Assembly: GCF_009189165.1 (NCBI RefSeq)
Contig: NZ_CP045118.1
Coordinates: 3,286,001-3,350,000, forward strand
Origin: Pseudomonas sp. SCB32
GTDB taxonomy: Bacteria; Pseudomonadota; Gammaproteobacteria; Pseudomonadales; Pseudomonadaceae
Length of the DNA stretch: 64,000 bases
Direction of reading: 5' to 3'
Shown: positions 38,570-46,642 of the stretch, one piece after another
How positions within the stretch are numbered: the stretch's first letter is position 1
Layout of the letters: each line of letters starts with the position of its first letter
The notes under the pieces: model-generated
Told to the model about the DNA's origin: nothing
The model's database searches: none
Seen by the model: only the letters and a program-made list of their open reading frames with translations
Made by a program: the position numbers and the translations under genes

Positions 38570-39646
38570 ATGAGCAAATTCCATAGTTTGAAGATCAAGG
38601 AAGTGCGCGCGGAAACCCGTGACGCCGTGTCCATCGCCTTCGACGTCCCGGCGGACCTGGCCGACAGCTTCCGCTTCGAGCACGGCCAGCACCTGGTCAT
38701 GCGCACCCAGCTCGACGGCGAGGAAGTGCGCCGCTCCTACTCCATCTGCAGCGGCGTCAACGACGGCGAACTGCGCGTGGCGATCAAGCGCGTGCCGGGC
38801 GGGCGTTTCTCCGCCTACGCCAACGAGGCGCTGAAGGTCGGCCACAGCCTGGAAGTCATGCCGCCGGCCGGTCACTTCAACGTCGCGCTGGACCCGGCGC
38901 GCCACGGTAACTACCTGGCAGTCGCCGCCGGCAGCGGCATCACGCCGATCCTGTCGATCGTCAAGACGACCCTGGAAATCGAGCCGCACAGCCGTGTCAC
39001 CCTGCTCTACGGCAACCGTTCCAGCAACGCCGCGATGTTCCGCGAGCAGCTCGAAGACCTGAAGAACCGCTACCTGCAGCGCCTCAACCTGATCTTCGTG
39101 TTCAGCCGCGAGCAGCAGGACGTGGACCTCTACAACGGCCGCATCGACGCCGACAAGTGCGGCCAGCTGTTCAGCCGCTGGCTCGACGTGAAGAGCCTCG
39201 ACGCCGCCTTCATCTGCGGCCCGCAGGCGATGACCGAGACCGTGCGCGACCAGCTCAAGGGCAACGGCATGCCGGCCGAACGCATCCACTTCGAACTGTT
39301 CGCCGCCGCGGGCAGCGAGAGCAAGCGCGAGGCCCGCCAGGCCGCCGCCGTGATCGACAGCGCGAAGAGCCAGATCACCGTGATCAGCGATGGTCGCGAG
39401 CTGTCCTTCGAGCTGGCCCGCAACAGCGTCAGCGTGCTCGACGCCGGCAACCAGCACGGCGCCGAACTGCCTTACTCCTGCAAGGCCGGCGTGTGCTCGA
39501 CCTGCAAGTGCAAGGTGGTCTCCGGCGAAGTGGAGATGGACAGCAACTTCGCCCTGGAAGACTACGAAGTGGCGGCCGGCTACGTGCTGAGCTGCCAGGC
39601 CTACCCCATCAGCGACAGCGTCGTCCTGGACTTCGACCAGCTCTGA
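38570..39646 (+). CDS. paaE: Phenylacetyl-CoA epoxidase reductase
   Basis: This 358-residue reductase has a flavin domain (RRSYSICSG), an NAD(P) domain (GSGITPILSIVK) and a C-terminal 2Fe-2S domain (CKAGVCSTCKC). It supplies electrons from NADPH to PaaABC. It starts 25 bp after paaD and ends the paaABCDE run. A long REP hairpin follows. Confidence 0.95.
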   Translation: MSKFHSLKIKEVRAETRDAVSIAFDVPADLADSFRFEHGQHLVMRTQLDGEEVRRSYSICSGVNDGELRVAIKRVPGGRFSAYANEALKVGHSLEVMPPAGHFNVALDPARHGNYLAVAAGSGITPILSIVKTTLEIEPHSRVTLLYGNRSSNAAMFREQLEDLKNRYLQRLNLIFVFSREQQDVDLYNGRIDADKCGQLFSRWLDVKSLDAAFICGPQAMTETVRDQLKGNGMPAERIHFELFAAAGSESKREARQAAAVIDSAKSQITVISDGRELSFELARNSVSVLDAGNQHGAELPYSCKAGVCSTCKCKVVSGEVEMDSNFALEDYEVAAGYVLSCQAYPISDSVVLDFDQL

Positions 39647-39657
39647 ACTGGCTCTTC

Positions 39658-39747
39658 GTAGGATGGCGTAGAGCGAAGCGAAACCCATCGTTCCAGGGCA
39701 GCGGACTCCAGACAGCATGGGTTTCGCTCCGCTCTACCCATCCTACG
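39658..39747. repeat. Long REP hairpin between paaE and paaZ
   Basis: Arms of about 30 bp face each other (cgtaggatggcgtagagcg at 39658 and cgctctacccatcctacg ending at 39747), with a short central loop region. The rest of the 323-bp gap (39748-39969) has no clear promoter or gene. Confidence 0.7.
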
Positions 39748-39969
39748 CACTATAGGAACGCCCCATGGGCGCGATGGCGGGCATGGCCCGCCACCGCAGG
39801 CGAACGCCGATTTATCGAACGCTCCACCGCCAGCGGCCCACAAGGCCCCTGGCGGCCCTAATCCGGCGGCCCCGTCCCGCCACTGAACAACGCGCCGCCG
39901 ACGCCCACCCGGCGCGGCGGTCACCGGCACCAGCCGGCCCCTTGCGTAGCGATCCGGAGGAAGACAACC

Positions 39970-42021
39970 ATGGCCCAAGAGCCAATCCTGCAAAGTTTCA
40001 TCGGCGGCCGCTGGGTCGGCCAGCATGGCGCCCAGGCGCTGCGTAGCGCGCTCAACGGCCAGACCGTCGCTCGCACCCACGAAGAGGCGCTGGACTTCGC
40101 CGAAGCCGTCGCCCATGCCCGCGAGCAGGGCCTGAAAGAACTGATGTCCATGGACTTCCAGCAGCGCGCCCAGCGCCTGAAGGCCCTGGCGATGTACCTG
40201 ACCGAGCGCAAGGAACAGCTCTACGAGATTTCCCGCCACAGCGGCGCCACCCGCGCCGACAGCTGGATCGACATCGAAGGCGGCGCCGGCACCCTGTTCG
40301 CCTACGCCGGCGTCGGCGGCCGCGAGCTGCCGTCGGGCAACGTCGTCCACGAAGGCCCGGCCATCCCGCTGGGCAAGACCGGCAAGTTCGCCGGCAGCCA
40401 CATCCTGGTGCCGCGCGGCGGCATCGCCGTACACATCAACGCCTTCAACTTCCCGATCTGGGGGATGCTGGAGAAGTTCGCGCCGAGCTTCCTCGCCGGC
40501 ATGCCGTGCATCGTCAAACCGGCCACCGCCACCAGCTACATCACCGAAGCCGCCGTGCGCGTGATGCACGAATCCGGCCTGCTGCCGGCCGGCAGCCTGC
40601 AGCTGATCATCGGCGGCACCGGCGACCTGCTGGACCGCCTGCTGGGCCAGGACGTGGTGACCTTCACCGGCTCGGCCGACACCGCCGCCAAGCTGCGCGT
40701 GAACCCCAACCTGATCCGCAACTCGGTGCCGTTCAACGCCGAAGCCGACTCGCTGAACTGCGCCATCCTCGCCCCGGACGTCACCCCGGACGACGAAGAA
40801 TTCGACCTCTTCGTCAAGGAAGTGGCCCGCGAGATGACCACCAAGGCCGGGCAGAAATGCACCGCCATCCGCCGCGCCATCGTTCCCGCCAAGCACATCG
40901 ACGCCGTGGCCGAGCGCCTGCGTGACCGTCTGGCCAAGGTCGTGGTCGGTGACCCGTCGGTGGAAGGCGTGAAGATGGGCGCCCTGGCCTCCCACGCCCA
41001 GCAGTCCGACGTCGCCGAGCGCGTCGAAGCGCTGCTGAAATCCAGCGAACTGGTCTTCGGCGCCAAAGATGGCTTCTCCCCGCGTGGCGACAACGTCAAC
41101 GAAGGCGCGTTCTTCGCCCCGACCCTGCTGCGCAGCCGCGATCCGCATGCCGAAGGTGGCGCCCACGACATCGAGGCCTTCGGCCCGGTGAGCACCCTGA
41201 TGGCCTACGACGACATCGACGAAGCCATCGCCCTCGCCGCCCGCGGCAAAGGCAGCCTGGTGGCCAGCCTGATCACCCGTGATCCGCAGGTGGCGGCGAA
41301 AGTCGTCCCGGCCATGGGCGCGCTGCACGGCCGCCTGCACATCCTCGACCGCGAATCCGCCGCCGAATCCACCGGCCACGGCTCGCCGCTGCCGGTGCTC
41401 AAGCACGGCGGCCCGGGTCGCGCTGGCGGCGGTGAAGAACTGGGCGGCCTGCGCGCGGTGAAGCACTACCTGCAGCGCACCGCCGTACAGGGCTCGCCGA
41501 CCATGCTGATGGCCGTCACCGGCGAGTACGTGCGCGGCGCCAAGGTCTACGAGACCGAGGTGCACCCGTTCCGCCGCCATTTCGACGACCTGAAGATCGG
41601 CGAGTCGCTGCTGACCCACCGCCGCACCGTCACCGAAGCCGACCTGGTGAACTTCGGCTGCCTGTCGGGCGACCACTTCTACATGCACTTCGACGAGCTG
41701 GCGGCGAAGGACTCGCAGTTCGGCAAGCGCATCGCCCACGGCTACTTCGTGCTCTCGGCGGCCGCCGGCCTATTCGTCTCCCCCGGCGTCGGCCCGGTGC
41801 TGGCCAACTACGGCCTGGACACCCTGCGCTTCATCAACCCAGTGGGCATCGGCGACACCATCCAGGCGCGCCTGACCTGCAAGCGGAAGATCGACCAGGG
41901 CAAGAAGAGCCCCAAGGGCGAGCCGCAGGGCGTGGTGGCCTGGGACGTGGAAGTGACCAACCAGCTTGGCGAGCTGGTGGCCAGCTACGACATCCTGACC
42001 CTGGTGCTCAAGCGCGCCTGA
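39970..42021 (+). CDS. paaZ: PaaZ, oxepin-CoA hydrolase / 3-oxo-5,6-dehydrosuberyl-CoA semialdehyde dehydrogenase
   Basis: This 683-residue bifunctional protein has an N-terminal aldehyde dehydrogenase domain (1 to about 525; Cys297 in GQKCTAIRR, INAFNFPIWGML) and a C-terminal R-hydratase of the MaoC hot-dog type (about 530-683; FGCLSGDHFYMHFDE, and AHGYFVLSAAAG). It opens the oxepin ring and then oxidises the reactive semialdehyde in one particle. GGAGGAAGACAACC precedes the ATG. A terminator follows. Confidence 0.95.
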   Translation: MAQEPILQSFIGGRWVGQHGAQALRSALNGQTVARTHEEALDFAEAVAHAREQGLKELMSMDFQQRAQRLKALAMYLTERKEQLYEISRHSGATRADSWIDIEGGAGTLFAYAGVGGRELPSGNVVHEGPAIPLGKTGKFAGSHILVPRGGIAVHINAFNFPIWGMLEKFAPSFLAGMPCIVKPATATSYITEAAVRVMHESGLLPAGSLQLIIGGTGDLLDRLLGQDVVTFTGSADTAAKLRVNPNLIRNSVPFNAEADSLNCAILAPDVTPDDEEFDLFVKEVAREMTTKAGQKCTAIRRAIVPAKHIDAVAERLRDRLAKVVVGDPSVEGVKMGALASHAQQSDVAERVEALLKSSELVFGAKDGFSPRGDNVNEGAFFAPTLLRSRDPHAEGGAHDIEAFGPVSTLMAYDDIDEAIALAARGKGSLVASLITRDPQVAAKVVPAMGALHGRLHILDRESAAESTGHGSPLPVLKHGGPGRAGGGEELGGLRAVKHYLQRTAVQGSPTMLMAVTGEYVRGAKVYETEVHPFRRHFDDLKIGESLLTHRRTVTEADLVNFGCLSGDHFYMHFDELAAKDSQFGKRIAHGYFVLSAAAGLFVSPGVGPVLANYGLDTLRFINPVGIGDTIQARLTCKRKIDQGKKSPKGEPQGVVAWDVEVTNQLGELVASYDILTLVLKRA

Positions 42022-42053
42022 GGCTGGACAGTCTTATCTCCGGTGTCACCCTC

Positions 42054-42079
42054 GACCGGCCTTAGGGCCGGTCTTTTTT
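42054..42079 (+). terminator. Rho-independent terminator after paaZ
   Basis: An 8-bp stem GACCGGCC (42054-42061) / GGCCGGTC (42066-42073), loop TTAG, is followed by six T. Confidence 0.9.
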
Positions 42080-42111
42080 GCCTGTCGTTCGATGGAGAAA
42101 ATCCTGCCTCC

Positions 42112-42440
42112 CCCGTAGGAGCGGGCCACGCCCGCGAAATCCATCGCGGCGGAATCCGCGTTGGTAGGTCTGCTCCGGTGTCTGCCGCCAACCTGCAGGA
42201 CCAAGGGGGACGCCCAGTCCTTGCTCGCGAACCGCCCAACACCGATGCCACCGGGAAACTCCGTTCGCGAGAAAGCTCGCTCCTACAGAAGGCGCCTGCG
42301 TAGGGCGTACAACCGTTCGCGGTTGTACGCCGATACACCGTGCCCCACCGCCAACGCCAGAGCCGAACACGGAGCGCCCTGAAACCAAGGCCAAACGGCG
42401 TATAACGTCGAACGTTATACGCCCTACGCTCCTGCCCCCT
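42112..42440. repeat. REP cluster between paaZ and aauB
   Basis: Several units lie here: gtaggagcgggccacgcccgcg (about 42116), cttgctcgcgaaccgcc with an inverted ttcgcgagaaagctcgctcctac (42221-42285), and gtagggcgtacaaccgttcgcgg units (about 42301-42430). No gene is seen. The region 42440-42600 is also featureless. Confidence 0.6.
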
Positions 42441-42601
42441 CTGGCAGAAAATCAAACCCCTTCACATCACCCCGCTACAGCGCCGCAAAGATTCCCCAAG
42501 CCCCGCGCCAGCGTGCTCTACAGTCATCTAGACCAGTCGCAGCGCGCCCCGGACAGGCACGCCATTCGCCTACCCGCCAAGCGTGACCATTCAGGCGGCG
42601 G

Positions 42602-42642
42602 TGGCACGGCCAGACAACCGATTGGCACGCAGAACAATTCCC
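42602..42642 (+). promoter_or_regulatory. Tandem FeaR-type box upstream of aauB
   Basis: TGGCA-N8-CAA begins at 42602 and again at 42623 (21 bp apart). The second copy reads TGGCACGCAGAACAATTCCC, close to the feaB-side box TGGCACACAGAAAAAGTCCC. The end of the box is about 88 bp before the aauB ATG. Confidence 0.75.
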
Positions 42643-42729
42643 CCGCACCCGGTCGCGGGCAGACTTGATCCGTAGAACCCTGCCACCTCTGACGCTCCGC
42701 AATTCCAATAAATCCAGGGAGTCCACCTG

Positions 42730-43881
42730 ATGCGAATAAACAGGATCCTCGCCAAGACAACACTGGCCCTCGGCGTGGCGCTTGCTTGCGTGCACGGCGC
42801 CTTCGCCGACCTTCCGGCCGACAAGGGCGTCGGCCAGACCACCCTTCCGTTCCCGCCCAGCCCGCACCGCGCGTATGTGGTCGATGTCGAGTTCGACAGC
42901 TTCGTTGCCGGTCGCGTGACCGTGATCGATGCCGACCAGAAGCGCCTGCTGGGCATGGTCAGCACCGGCTTCGCCGCGCCTTCGACCCTGAGCCGCGACG
43001 GCAAGCTGCTGTACAGCGCCGACCTGTTCTATTCGCGCGGCACCCGTGGCACCCGCACCGACGTGCTGACTGCCTGGAACACCTCGACCCTGTCGCCTGA
43101 CTGGGAAGTGGTCATCCCGTCCAAGCGCGCCGAGTCGCTGACCCAGCGCTTCGGCATCGGCACCAGCACCGATGACCGCTTCGTCTACGTCTACAACTTC
43201 ACCCCGTCCACCTCGATCACCGTGGTCGACACCAAGGCCAAGTCCGTCACCAGCGAAATCGCCATCCCCGGCTGCGTGCTCAGCTACCCGGTCGGCAAGC
43301 GCGGCATCGCCTCGCTGTGCGGCGACGGCAGCATCCAGCTGGTAACCCTCGGCGACGATGGCAAGGAAACCGCCCGCACCCGCACGCCGTTCTTCTCCCC
43401 GGACAAGGAAAAGCTCAACGAGCGCGCCGTGAACGTCGGCGACACCTACTACTTCACCACCACCACCGGCACCGTGCGTGGCATCGACCTGTCCGGCAAA
43501 CAGCCCAAAGTGCTGCCCGAATGGTCGCTGGTCACCGACGAAGAGCAGAAAGCCGGCTGGGCGCCGGGTGGCTGGCAGCTGATGGCTATCGCGCCGAAGC
43601 TCGACCGCCTCTACGTGCTGATGCATGACAAGCACGAGCCGATGAAGTGGGAAGACCCGAGCCCGATCATCTGGGCCTTCGACCTGAAGACCCACAAGAA
43701 GGTCGGCACCCTGGAAGGCAAGGCGCCGATCTGGAGCCTGCAAGCCACCAGCGACGAGAACCCGCTGCTGCTGGGCATCAACGTCGAGGGCGGCGTGGAC
43801 ATCTTCGACCTGAAGACCGGCAAGCTCACCGGGACCATGGAGAAGCTGCAGAAAACCGCGACTCAGATCATGAGTCACTGA
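42730..43881 (+). CDS. aauB: Aromatic amine dehydrogenase, heavy (beta-propeller) subunit
   Basis: This 383-residue periplasmic protein has a signal peptide (1-26, ending in HGAFA) and a seven-bladed beta-propeller of the amine dehydrogenase heavy-chain family. Family-like segments are RAYVVDVEFD, FSADLFYSRGTRGTRTDVL-like text near residue 100 and GGWQLMAIAPKLDRLYVLMH. It docks with the light chain that bears the quinone cofactor. The GGAG in GGGAGTCCACCTG sets the start. The order heavy-E-D-light matches aauBEDA, and it also fits methylamine dehydrogenase genes; residue spacing in the light chain favours the aromatic type. Confidence 0.88.
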   Translation: MRINRILAKTTLALGVALACVHGAFADLPADKGVGQTTLPFPPSPHRAYVVDVEFDSFVAGRVTVIDADQKRLLGMVSTGFAAPSTLSRDGKLLYSADLFYSRGTRGTRTDVLTAWNTSTLSPDWEVVIPSKRAESLTQRFGIGTSTDDRFVYVYNFTPSTSITVVDTKAKSVTSEIAIPGCVLSYPVGKRGIASLCGDGSIQLVTLGDDGKETARTRTPFFSPDKEKLNERAVNVGDTYYFTTTTGTVRGIDLSGKQPKVLPEWSLVTDEEQKAGWAPGGWQLMAIAPKLDRLYVLMHDKHEPMKWEDPSPIIWAFDLKTHKKVGTLEGKAPIWSLQATSDENPLLLGINVEGGVDIFDLKTGKLTGTMEKLQKTATQIMSH

Positions 43882-43895
43882 GCGAGGCACAGCTC

Positions 43896-44435
43896 ATGAA
43901 CATCGACCCCATCTACGTCATCGCCAGTGCCGTCTCCATCTCGGTGATCCTGGCCAACGCCGCGACCCACAAGTTGCGCGCGCCGGGCCGTTTCACCCGG
44001 CAACTGGAAGACTACCAGTTGCTGCCCAAGGCACTGCTCAAGCCAGTCGCCCGCGGCCTGCCGCTGCTGGAAATCGGCGTCGCCTTCGCCCTGCTGGTTC
44101 CGGCCAGCCGGGCGGGCGCGGCACTGGTCGCCGCCCTGCTGCTGGCGCTGTACGCCGCCGCCATCGGCTTCAACCTGTGGCGCGGCCGCCGCGACATCGA
44201 TTGCGGCTGCTCCGGCCCCGACCAGGCGCAACCGCTGCGCCCGGTGCTGCTGGCACGCAACGCCATCCTGGTCGCCCTGGCACTGGCCGCCGGCCTGTCG
44301 CCGCAGGCCCGCGAACTCGGTCTGTTCGACGGCTTCGTGGTCATCGCCGCCAGCGCCACCGCCCTGCTCATCTATGCCGCCGCCGAAGGCCTGCTGTCCA
44401 ACGGCCCCCGTCTGTTCAAACTTATTGGAAGGTGA
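43896..44435 (+). CDS. aauE: AauE/MauE-type membrane protein for amine dehydrogenase maturation
   Basis: This 179-residue protein has about four to five membrane helices (for example IYVIASAVSISVILANAAT and LLALYAAAIGF). A CGC pair (DIDCGCSG, near residue 105) is typical of MauE/DoxX-like proteins that are thought to work with the thioredoxin-like MauD on light-chain disulfides. It starts 14 bp after aauB and ends 3 bp before aauD. Confidence 0.85.
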   Translation: MNIDPIYVIASAVSISVILANAATHKLRAPGRFTRQLEDYQLLPKALLKPVARGLPLLEIGVAFALLVPASRAGAALVAALLLALYAAAIGFNLWRGRRDIDCGCSGPDQAQPLRPVLLARNAILVALALAAGLSPQARELGLFDGFVVIAASATALLIYAAAEGLLSNGPRLFKLIGR

Positions 44436-44438
44436 ACC

Positions 44439-45068
44439 ATGGAAGCTCTGATCGTTTCCAACATCCTGCTCTGGGCACTGCTGATCGCCCTGGCCTTCGC
44501 TGTCATGGGTCTGGTTCGCCAGATCGGCGTCCTCCACTCGCGCCTGGCTCCGGCCGGCGCTCTGATGGTCGACAAGGGCGTCGCGGTCAACGAGCCCGCA
44601 CCCCAGGTCACCGCGGCTGATCGCAATGGCCGTCCGGTCAACTTCGGCTACGCCGGCGGGAAAGCCCAGCTGCTGTTCTTCCTCTCGCCGACCTGCCCGA
44701 TCTGCAAGTCGCTGCTGCCGGCGATCAAGTCCATCGCCAAGCAGCAGGCCGACCGCCTGGAAGTGGTCTACGTCAGCGATGGCGACATGGATGCCCAGCA
44801 GGCGCTGATCCGCGAGCACAAGCTGGAAGACGCGACCTACGTGGTAGGACCTGAAGTCGGCATGACCTACCAGATCGGCAAGCTGCCCTACGCGGCGCTG
44901 ATCGATCAGAACGGCATCCTGCGCTCCAAGGGCCTGGTCAACTCCCGCGAGCACCTGGACAGCCTGTTCGAGGCCGAGCACCTGGGCAGCGCCACCCTGC
45001 AGCAATACCTGCACGGCCATGCCCACGCGCACGACCACAGCCACGACACTCCACACTCCCACGCATAA
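44439..45068 (+). CDS. aauD: AauD/MauD-type thiol-disulfide oxidoreductase with His-rich tail
   Basis: This 209-residue protein has an N-terminal membrane anchor (about 5-27) and a thioredoxin-fold domain with Cys86 and Cys89 in SPTCPICKSLLP. It probably forms or isomerises the many disulfides of the light chain. The last 20 residues are strikingly rich in His (GHAHAHDHSHDTPHSHA), which could bind metal. Such a tail is not a required feature of the family. Confidence 0.87.
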   Translation: MEALIVSNILLWALLIALAFAVMGLVRQIGVLHSRLAPAGALMVDKGVAVNEPAPQVTAADRNGRPVNFGYAGGKAQLLFFLSPTCPICKSLLPAIKSIAKQQADRLEVVYVSDGDMDAQQALIREHKLEDATYVVGPEVGMTYQIGKLPYAALIDQNGILRSKGLVNSREHLDSLFEAEHLGSATLQQYLHGHAHAHDHSHDTPHSHA

Positions 45069-45089
45069 CGATAACGAAAGGAGACCCCC

Positions 45090-45611
45090 ATGAAACTCCT
45101 CGACCTCCTGTTCGAGCGCTCCGCCCGTCACGTGGCCGACACCACTTCCCGCCGCAAGCTGCTCGGCCGCCTCGGTTCGCTGATGGTCGCCGGCGCCGCC
45201 CTGCCGGTACTGCTGCCGATCGACCGCACCAGCAAGGCGCTCGCCGCCGAAGCGCCCAAGGCCGGCGATCCGGGTGACCCGAACAGCTGCGACTACTGGC
45301 GCTACTGCTCGATCGACGGTTTCCTCTGCTCCTGCTGCGGCGGTAGCGTGACCTCCTGCCCGCCGGGCACCGAGGCCTCCCAGGTGACCTGGATCGGTAC
45401 CTGCCGCAACCCGTCGGACGGCAAGGACTACATCATTTCCTACAACGACTGCTGCGGTAAGCACAGCTGCAACCAGTGCGCCTGCACCCGCAACGACAGC
45501 GAGGAACCGGCCTACCGTCCGTTCAACAACAACGATGTGAACTGGTGCCTGGCCGCCAAGTCGCACATCTACCACTGCACCGTTTCGATCATCCGCGGCG
45601 TCGCGGTGTGA
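45090..45611 (+). CDS. aauA: Aromatic amine dehydrogenase, light subunit (TTQ cofactor)
   Basis: This 173-residue precursor has a twin-Arg signal (SRRKLLGRL, 20-28) and a Cys-rich mature part. The two Trp that make tryptophan tryptophylquinone are Trp101 (VTWIGTC) and Trp152 (NDVNWC), 51 apart as in known enzymes. The catalytic Asp is Asp120 (SYNDCCG, 19 after Trp101). Thr164 (YHCT) lies 12 after Trp152, the spacing I recall for aromatic amine dehydrogenase (Trp160/Thr172), whereas methylamine dehydrogenase has 14. AAAGGAG precedes the ATG. Expected substrates are tyramine, phenethylamine and tryptamine-type amines. Confidence 0.88.
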   Translation: MKLLDLLFERSARHVADTTSRRKLLGRLGSLMVAGAALPVLLPIDRTSKALAAEAPKAGDPGDPNSCDYWRYCSIDGFLCSCCGGSVTSCPPGTEASQVTWIGTCRNPSDGKDYIISYNDCCGKHSCNQCACTRNDSEEPAYRPFNNNDVNWCLAAKSHIYHCTVSIIRGVAV

Positions 45612-45618
45612 GGCGCCC

Positions 45619-46143
45619 ATGCGCTCGCTACTGATCGTCGGACTGGTCTGCGCCATGGCGGCTCCGCTCGCCATGGCCCGGGCCATCCCCAACCCGAACC
45701 AGAAACACGCTCCGGGCAACGAATCGCCGCAGACTCCGATTGCCCAGGCGCACTACAGCACGGCGGTGAACTACCAGCTGCAGTGCGCCGGGTGCCACCT
45801 GGGCGATGGCGAAGGCTCGGCGGCCAACGATACGCCGCGCATGAAGGGCTTCGTCGGCAACTTCCTCAAGGTGGACGGCGGACGCCAGTTCCTCGTCCGG
45901 GTGCCGGGGATGTCGCAGTCGGCGCTCAGCAACGCGCAGCTGGCGGAGCTGATCAACTGGATCATGCGCGAGGACGGCATGGCCGGTAAGAGCATGCCGG
46001 CGAACTACCAGCCGTACACCGAGCAGGAAGTCGCGGCGATCCGCCACGAGGCCATGCTCAACCTGCCGTCGACCCGCGCCGGGCTGATCAGCCAGATGCG
46101 CGCGCAGGGCATCGTCATCGACGACGGCATCAGCAAACCCTGA
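45619..46143 (+). CDS. Cytochrome c downstream of aauA
   Basis: This 174-residue protein has a signal peptide (1-22) and one haem motif CAGCH (Cys56, Cys59, His60). A likely Met ligand sits in VRVPGMSQSAL. A long C-terminal extension (about 125-174) has no known fold. It begins 7 bp after aauA and is followed by a strong terminator, so it belongs to the aau transcript. It is a likely electron acceptor or relay, where other species use azurin. Alcaligenes aau loci carry a similar cytochrome-like gene at this place. Confidence 0.85.
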   Translation: MRSLLIVGLVCAMAAPLAMARAIPNPNQKHAPGNESPQTPIAQAHYSTAVNYQLQCAGCHLGDGEGSAANDTPRMKGFVGNFLKVDGGRQFLVRVPGMSQSALSNAQLAELINWIMREDGMAGKSMPANYQPYTEQEVAAIRHEAMLNLPSTRAGLISQMRAQGIVIDDGISKP

Positions 46144-46160
46144 CTCCTTTGGTCTCTTGT

Positions 46161-46186
46161 AGCCCGCCTCTGGCGGGCTTTTTTTT
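46161..46186 (+). terminator. Rho-independent terminator of the aau operon
   Basis: An 8-bp stem AGCCCGCC (46161-46168) / GGCGGGCT (46172-46179) with a 3-nt loop is followed by eight T. The region from 46187 to 46642 holds REP-like units (about 46270-46360) and the permease promoter area; no further gene is supported. Confidence 0.92.
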
Positions 46187-46642
46187 GCGCATGCTGTATC
46201 GATGCTCCATGACCCGGTTCAAAGCAGCCTGTAGAAGCAACGTCTTTGGGGTATTCGCTGCGCTCACCCTTCGGGCCGAACTGAAGTGCGTTCAGCGCAA
46301 GCGCTGGCCCGAAGGGGGATCACCCAGAAAACAACGCAGGAGCAAGCCTGCCCGCGAACCGCCGGCAAGGCCGGCGCCACCACCGCTCCCACAAAAACCG
46401 CGCCGCGACTTTGCGCATTTCTGATATCGCCCCACCCCGCGCCCTTCGTACCTTTTCCCTGCCCGCCGCACATCACGGCAGGCGCGTGCAACCCCCATAA
46501 AACAACAAGAAGGGCCCGTTCCATGACTCCACGTATCCAACCCTCGGCACCCGCCGAACACCTCCCTTGCCCGCTGCGCTCCGGCGCGCGCGGCTGACTG
46601 CCGTTCACCACTTCGATCAATTACAGGCAAGGGACAACCACC

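Noticed and set aside
42602..42642. A sigma-54 promoter (TGGCAC-N5-TTGC) before aauB, suggested by TGGCAC elements
   Set aside because: No TTGC follows at the right distance after either TGGCAC. The 21-bp tandem repeat fits an AraC-type activator site better.
45090..45611. Methylamine dehydrogenase light chain (mauA) as the identity of the TTQ subunit
   Set aside because: The Trp-to-Thr spacing is 12, as I recall for the aromatic enzyme, not 14. The context (feaB, FeaR box, paa) also fits aromatic amines, and mauF/mauG/mauN are missing.
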